This document shows, one piece after another, positions 27,927 to 32,439 of a stretch of 32,439 nt of DNA (the first letter of the stretch is position 1; each line of letters starts with the position of its first letter). The notes under the pieces are model-generated. The model worked only from the letters and a program-made list of their open reading frames with translations, was not told the origin of the DNA and did not search any database. Origin of the DNA: Marinilabiliaceae bacterium (GTDB lineage Bacteria; Bacteroidota; Bacteroidia; Bacteroidales; Marinilabiliaceae); contig JAOZOF010000006.1 in NCBI GenBank assembly GCA_029933425.1, positions 2,866 to 35,304 of the forward strand, given 5' to 3'. The translations under genes and the position numbers were made by a program.

Positions 27927-30056
27927 ATGGAACAGACACATTTCGACCGTATTGCCGGTGAACTGAACATAACTTTAAATCAGGTAAAAAACACAATAGA
28001 GCTTTTTGAGGGAGGGGCAACAATACCTTTCATAGCCCGCTATCGTAAAGAAGCAACCGGAAGCCTCGATGAGGTTGTCATTGCCGATATAAAGGAAAAA
28101 TACGATAAACTTAAAGAACTTGAGAAGCGTAAGGAAACAATCTTAAAGACCATTGAGGAGCAGGGAGAACTGACCGATGAGCTCAGGAGTAAGATCGAGA
28201 ATACCTGGGACACCACGGAACTTGAAGATATTTATCTGCCGTATAAACCCAAGCGAAAAACCAGAGCGGTTAAAGCCAGGGAGTTGGGACTTGAGCCCCT
28301 TGCAAAAATACTGATGAAACAGTATGAGCGCGATGTTTACGGCAGGGCATCGGCTTTTGTGAATGAACAAGTTGAGACAGAAGATGATGCTTTACAGGGA
28401 GCAAGGGATATCATTGCCGAGTGGGTGAACGAGAATGCTGTAGCCAGGGAGATTGTGCGTTCAGTGTTCGGGCGCAGTGCCGTGATAAATGCAAAAATGA
28501 TAAAAGGGAAAGAGGACGAAGGACAGAAATATAAGGATTACTTCGATTGGTCGGAGCCGTTGAAAAGATGTCCTTCACACAGATTATTGGCAATACGTCG
28601 CGGAGAGAATGAGGGTGTTCTGAAAGTTAACATCACAGCCGATGACGAGATCGCGCTTCAACGCCTTGAAAGATATTTTGTAAAAGGGAACACCGATGCA
28701 TCTGAACAGGTTAGCATAGCTGTCAAAGATTCATACAAGCGTTTGATATCACCCTCCATAGAAACAGAGTTTGCAGCGTCATCGAAAGAGAAAGCCGATA
28801 CAGAAGCAATAAGTGTTTTTGCAAAGAATCTGCGTCAGTTGCTGCTTGCTCCACCGCTCGGGCAAAAGCGTGTTCTTGCTATCGACCCCGGATATCGTAC
28901 CGGTTGTAAGGTGGTGTGTCTCGATGCTCAGGGAAATCTGTTGCACAATGAGACAATTTATCCACATCCTCCTCAGAATGAAAGAGGCAAAGCTGCAAAA
29001 AAGATCGATTCTCTGGTTGATGCCTATAAAATAGAAGCTATTGCCATTGGTAACGGAACAGCTTCACGGGAAACTGAGGCCTTTATTCGAAGAATGAGGT
29101 TTAACCGTGACATGAAGGTGTTTGTTGTAAGCGAGGACGGTGCATCGGTATATTCTGCAAGCAAGGTGGCACGAGAAGAGTTTCCTGAATATGATGTAAC
29201 TGTTCGTGGTGCTGTTTCCATTGGGCGACGCCTTCTTGATCCGTTGGCCGAACTGGTTAAGTTAGATCCTAAATCGATAGGAGTGGGACAGTACCAGCAC
29301 GATGTTGATCAGAACCGCCTGAAAGATTCGCTCGATCAGGTTGTGGAGTCGTGTGTGAACCTTGTAGGAGTGAACCTTAACACTGCAAGCAAGCATCTGC
29401 TGACATACATCTCAGGACTCGGCCCGCAGCTTGCACAAAACATTGTTGATCATCGTAAAGAGAACGGTGATTTCAAAAGCCGCAGTGAACTGAAAAAGGT
29501 TCCGCGACTGGGAACTAAAGCATTTGAGCAGAGTGCGGGATTCCTCAGAATAACGGGAGGCACAAATCCGCTGGACAATACTGCAGTTCACCCAGAATCG
29601 TACGGTATAGTTGAAAAGATGGCAAAAGATCTCGGATGTACGGTGCAGGAACTGATAGAAAAGAAGGAATTACGTGATAAGATCGACCTTAACAGGTATG
29701 TGACCGATAAGACAGGATTACCTACTTTGACCGATATCAAAGAGGAGCTTGAAAAGCCGGGCCTTGACCCGAGAAAGATCATCAAAGTGTTTGAGTTCTC
29801 GAATGATGTTCACACAGTGGAAGACCTAAAACCCGGCATGGAGCTTCCGGGTATAGTTACAAACATCACAAATTTCGGGGCTTTTGTCGATGTGGGTGTT
29901 AAGCAGGACGGTCTTGTGCATATTTCGCAAATGGCTGACCGTTTTATCTCAGATCCCAATGAGATCGTGCATCTTCATCAGCATGTGAAGGTTAAGGTCC
30001 TTGATGTGGATATGGCACGAAAAAGGATACAGCTGAGCATGAAAGGTATGAGTTGA
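27927..30056 (+). CDS. tex: Tex-family RNA-binding transcription accessory protein (S1 domain)
   Basis: GATIPFIARYRKEATGSLDEV; VLAIDPGYRTGCKVVCLD; YQHDVDQNRLKDSLDQVVESCVNLVGVNLNTAS; C-terminal S1 ELPGIVTNITNFGAFVDVGVKQDGLVHISQM. Confidence 0.97.
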   Translation: MEQTHFDRIAGELNITLNQVKNTIELFEGGATIPFIARYRKEATGSLDEVVIADIKEKYDKLKELEKRKETILKTIEEQGELTDELRSKIENTWDTTELEDIYLPYKPKRKTRAVKARELGLEPLAKILMKQYERDVYGRASAFVNEQVETEDDALQGARDIIAEWVNENAVAREIVRSVFGRSAVINAKMIKGKEDEGQKYKDYFDWSEPLKRCPSHRLLAIRRGENEGVLKVNITADDEIALQRLERYFVKGNTDASEQVSIAVKDSYKRLISPSIETEFAASSKEKADTEAISVFAKNLRQLLLAPPLGQKRVLAIDPGYRTGCKVVCLDAQGNLLHNETIYPHPPQNERGKAAKKIDSLVDAYKIEAIAIGNGTASRETEAFIRRMRFNRDMKVFVVSEDGASVYSASKVAREEFPEYDVTVRGAVSIGRRLLDPLAELVKLDPKSIGVGQYQHDVDQNRLKDSLDQVVESCVNLVGVNLNTASKHLLTYISGLGPQLAQNIVDHRKENGDFKSRSELKKVPRLGTKAFEQSAGFLRITGGTNPLDNTAVHPESYGIVEKMAKDLGCTVQELIEKKELRDKIDLNRYVTDKTGLPTLTDIKEELEKPGLDPRKIIKVFEFSNDVHTVEDLKPGMELPGIVTNITNFGAFVDVGVKQDGLVHISQMADRFISDPNEIVHLHQHVKVKVLDVDMARKRIQLSMKGMS

Positions 30057-30098
30057 AAGTGCTTTTGGAATCACAAAAGTACTTTCAACTTTTCAATC
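30051..30098. terminator. 17-position hairpin spanning the tex stop codon, likely bidirectional terminator
   Basis: AGTTGAAAGTGCTTTTG-GAATCA-CAAAAGTACTTTCAACT-TTTCAATCTTTT, one G/T wobble, between convergent genes. Confidence 0.7.
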
Positions 30099-30108
30099 TT
30101 TTACTGAT

Positions 30109-30447
30109 CTAAAATGTTGTACCGTTCCACCCGAACATGTTACGTTTGGCATCGGCAAATTCTATGTACATTCTGTCCTGAGGTACTTTTAGTTCATCTT
30201 CGAGGAATCTGCTCAGCTTGGCAGAGATGGCCGCAGTGGCATCTTCACGCAAACCTATGCTTTTTAGTTCGACATAGGCAAGGGGAGCATCGTTTTCGGC
30301 GAACATCATTTCAACATTGGTTTCGATAATGACCATGATGTAGTGAGAAGGTTTCATCAATACCTTGCTCAACAGTTCGGTTGCATCTTCCATGAATTTT
30401 TTCTTGTCAGCAACCTCCGAATTTGTTTGAACTTTTAATACAGGCAT
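30109..30447 (-). CDS. MIF-like (macrophage migration inhibitory factor / phenylpyruvate tautomerase) protein
   Basis: MPVLKVQTN with Pro after Met, KPSHYIMVIIETNVEMMFAENDAPLAYVELKSIG, DRMYIEFADAKRNMFGWNGTTF align by eye with the MIF fold. Start moved to 30447 from the track's 30489 to place the catalytic Pro at position 2. Confidence 0.92.
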   Translation of the reverse strand: MPVLKVQTNSEVADKKKFMEDATELLSKVLMKPSHYIMVIIETNVEMMFAENDAPLAYVELKSIGLREDATAAISAKLSRFLEDELKVPQDRMYIEFADAKRNMFGWNGTTF

Positions 30448-30576
30448 AATAAAATATTTTAGTTTAACACTAACTTGTCGGATCAGCAAGTTGAATTATT
30501 TGGTAGATGTTAATCCGTCACAGGAGTATCAACGCCGGCAATTAAATAATATTGTAATAGTTACACAAAGCTCAGA

Positions 30577-31782
30577 TTACTTCATGTACAATTTTATTTC
30601 CATGTTCTTATCACCGGTGTGGATACCCACCTGTTTCAGGACGCCTCCGTCACCGAAATATTTGAAAGTATAATCTCTGTTCTTTTCAAGTTTGAATTCC
30701 AGGACATCGTTCATGTCCTGAGTGGGACCGCTGGTACGACCGCCGCCTATCTGCTCACCGCCACTGAAGACATCAACATTTGCTGCAACCCTGTCGTCAC
30801 CTTTCAGAGTGCAAACAGCACTTTTGAACATTAAAACCTTAACAACGATACGGTTACCCGCAAGCTGTTTTTCTCTCTCGCTATCTTCGTAAATTTTAAT
30901 GTATCTGTCTGTTACGTTGTAGGCATTGACGTAGGTTATTGTCGAATCCCATACCAGAGGGAAATATGTGTCGGCAGGCATGAATGAACTTGCATAAATG
31001 GCATGCTCCCTGCTGTTCGGATCTGCTTTTCCGGCATCTGCCAGAAACCAGCTTTTGTTAAGTCCGCTGGGGTAATACTCGGTAAAATACCACTCTCCGT
31101 CAATCCACACCTCATTCCAGTTATGATTTCCGCGATCGTCGTGCCAGTTGGGTGTGCCTGCAATCCGCGACGGGATACCCACTGCCCTGAAAGCATCGGT
31201 GAGAAGGATCGAAAGGCCGCTGCATGAGGCCATTCCCTGCTCCATTGATTCATAAGGGCTTTGGTCGGGCTTTTTGCGTTTTGTGTTGTAGTCTACCAGC
31301 AACTCATCCCTAATGTGCTTGTTCAACGAATCAATGGCAGACCTAAGATCGGGACTTTCCGCAACATACTTGCTGAACCTCTCATAGAAGTCCTTTCGCC
31401 AGTTGTCCCGTCTTTCATTCAGGCTCACATAAGGTAACACTTCATTAAAAAAGATAGAATCGGGAAGTTCCTTAGTCCACGGGAAAGTTTCCTTTGCACG
31501 ATATGCATACTCTACATTATCAAGGAGGAACTCTGAAGTCAATGTATCCAGGTCACGCTGAGGCATGTTGGCGATAAGAAAGGCCATTCCCTCTTTCTGA
31601 TCGACAGGGGTATTGTTCAATGCCTGCTTCAGTTCCAGAATATTTCCGCCTGGCTTACTGAATGCCTCATCCAGACCCGGCCAGTATTTACGGGGTACAT
31701 TCGGATATTTATCGACACATCCGGTAAGTGACATTAAGGTTAGTATCATTGCAAAAGAAATGATGCCGGAAATTCTGATCAT
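30577..31782 (-). CDS. Transglutaminase-like domain lipoprotein
   Basis: 401 aa. Lipobox LTGC; ASCSGLSILLTDAFRAVGIPSRIAGTPNWHDDRGNHNWNEVWIDGEWYFTEYYPSG (Cys/His/Asp triad pattern). Confidence 0.9.
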   Translation of the reverse strand: MIRISGIISFAMILTLMSLTGCVDKYPNVPRKYWPGLDEAFSKPGGNILELKQALNNTPVDQKEGMAFLIANMPQRDLDTLTSEFLLDNVEYAYRAKETFPWTKELPDSIFFNEVLPYVSLNERRDNWRKDFYERFSKYVAESPDLRSAIDSLNKHIRDELLVDYNTKRKKPDQSPYESMEQGMASCSGLSILLTDAFRAVGIPSRIAGTPNWHDDRGNHNWNEVWIDGEWYFTEYYPSGLNKSWFLADAGKADPNSREHAIYASSFMPADTYFPLVWDSTITYVNAYNVTDRYIKIYEDSEREKQLAGNRIVVKVLMFKSAVCTLKGDDRVAANVDVFSGGEQIGGGRTSGPTQDMNDVLEFKLEKNRDYTFKYFGDGGVLKQVGIHTGDKNMEIKLYMK

Positions 31783-31873
31783 GACTTCATGTTTTAATAG
31801 AGCATAACAAATGTAGTACGAAATTATTTAAAGCGACAAGAGAATCAAAATAAAATAAATCTTTTGATCCGGG

Positions 31874-32439
31874 TCACCATCTGGCAGCGTATCCTCTTGT
31901 GTCAACATGCACAAAATATGTATGTCTTGAATTTTTATTGTAAACTCCCAGGCCTCCTATGAACTCTTTGTAATGCGGATCTTGTTCTATCTTTTCAACA
32001 ACCTTAGCAATGACTCTGGCATCTTTAATGTTTATCTTGCCGTCCTTGTTCAGGTCGTCCATAATGCCGTCGTGATTATCATCCACATACAGGTCAATGG
32101 CATCGCCGTAAACATGCCTGCTGAACTTTACATTGCCGATGCTTTTATTGTAATATGGTGTGCGGTAGGCACTCATGAGGAAGAAAGTCTTTACTTTAAC
32201 TCCCTCATCATTTAATTTATCAAGCATAAGTTCCAGTTTGCGAAGCATTCGCGGCTTGACGACAACATATTTCGGCCATCCTCCGCTCTGTTTGCATAAA
32301 AATTGTTTTAACCGGAAATGAGGGGTAATGAACACATCTTCATTCTCCTCCGTAACTTCAATGAATCCTTTGGGATTTCTGTAGTTGCTGTTTTTTTTGT
32401 AATTCTGTCTCGGATAGTTCCCTATCCTGTAACCGTTCA
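31874..32439 (-). CDS. Peptidase M15-type (D-Ala-D-Ala carboxypeptidase-like) with internal Ca-loop segment, 5'-truncated at window edge
   Basis: SAYRTPYYNKSIG..SRHVYGDAIDLYV (zinc H..D) and HTYFVHVDTRGYAARW (zinc H). The track's GTG start at 32335 is not the true start; the frame is open to 32439 (..YRIGNYPRQNYKKNSNYRNPKGFIEVTEENED-VFITPHFRLKQFL..). Confidence 0.88.
   Translation of the reverse strand, partial: NGYRIGNYPRQNYKKNSNYRNPKGFIEVTEENEDVFITPHFRLKQFLCKQSGGWPKYVVVKPRMLRKLELMLDKLNDEGVKVKTFFLMSAYRTPYYNKSIGNVKFSRHVYGDAIDLYVDDNHDGIMDDLNKDGKINIKDARVIAKVVEKIEQDPHYKEFIGGLGVYNKNSRHTYFVHVDTRGYAARW

Noticed and set aside
30448-30489. 14-residue N-terminal extension of the MIF-like ORF
   Set aside because: Would bury the conserved N-terminal proline; family requires Met-Pro start.
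1-32439. CRISPR array, tRNA/rRNA genes, transposon or prophage, toxin-antitoxin or defence island
   Set aside because: No direct-repeat arrays, cloverleaf-like tRNA sequence, rRNA sequence, transposase/integrase or phage proteins, or recognised defence genes seen on either strand; RecQ, DEAD helicase and exonuclease fit housekeeping families.

Overview
The window is about 32.4 kb of a Bacteroidota chromosome (probably Bacteroidales/Marinilabiliales-like, judged from protein content and TAnnTTTG-type promoter elements). It is densely packed and mostly conserved housekeeping or envelope genes, 25 supportable CDSs in all. Left to right: RNase HII (5'-truncated); an ECF sigma / FecR anti-sigma / SusC (with STN signalling domain) / SusD nutrient-uptake locus; a stand-alone DsbD-alpha-like protein; PduO-type cobalamin adenosyltransferase; a DUF2795 small protein; a minus-strand envelope block (OstA-like protein, unknown lipoprotein, three SurA/PpiC-type proteins, guaB); an HRDC-less RecQ; an OmpP1/FadL porin; a plus-strand RNA-metabolism run (DUF5063, DEDDy exonuclease, RlmI-like methyltransferase, DEAD-box helicase); a patatin-POTRA-barrel fusion; Tex; an MIF-like tautomerase; a transglutaminase lipoprotein; and an M15-type peptidase running off the right edge. 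I found no rRNA, tRNA, CRISPR array, transposon or prophage. The least explained signals are the structured fecR-susC leader (a possible 17-aa peptide plus two stem-loops), a calcium-loop (dockerin/EF-hand-like) insertion between the zinc ligands of the M15 peptidase, a degenerate SurA-like protein between two canonical parvulins, and the DUF5063 RNA-processing cluster. I see no clear case for a wholly new defence or mobile system. All family calls come from reading motifs by eye, with no database search.
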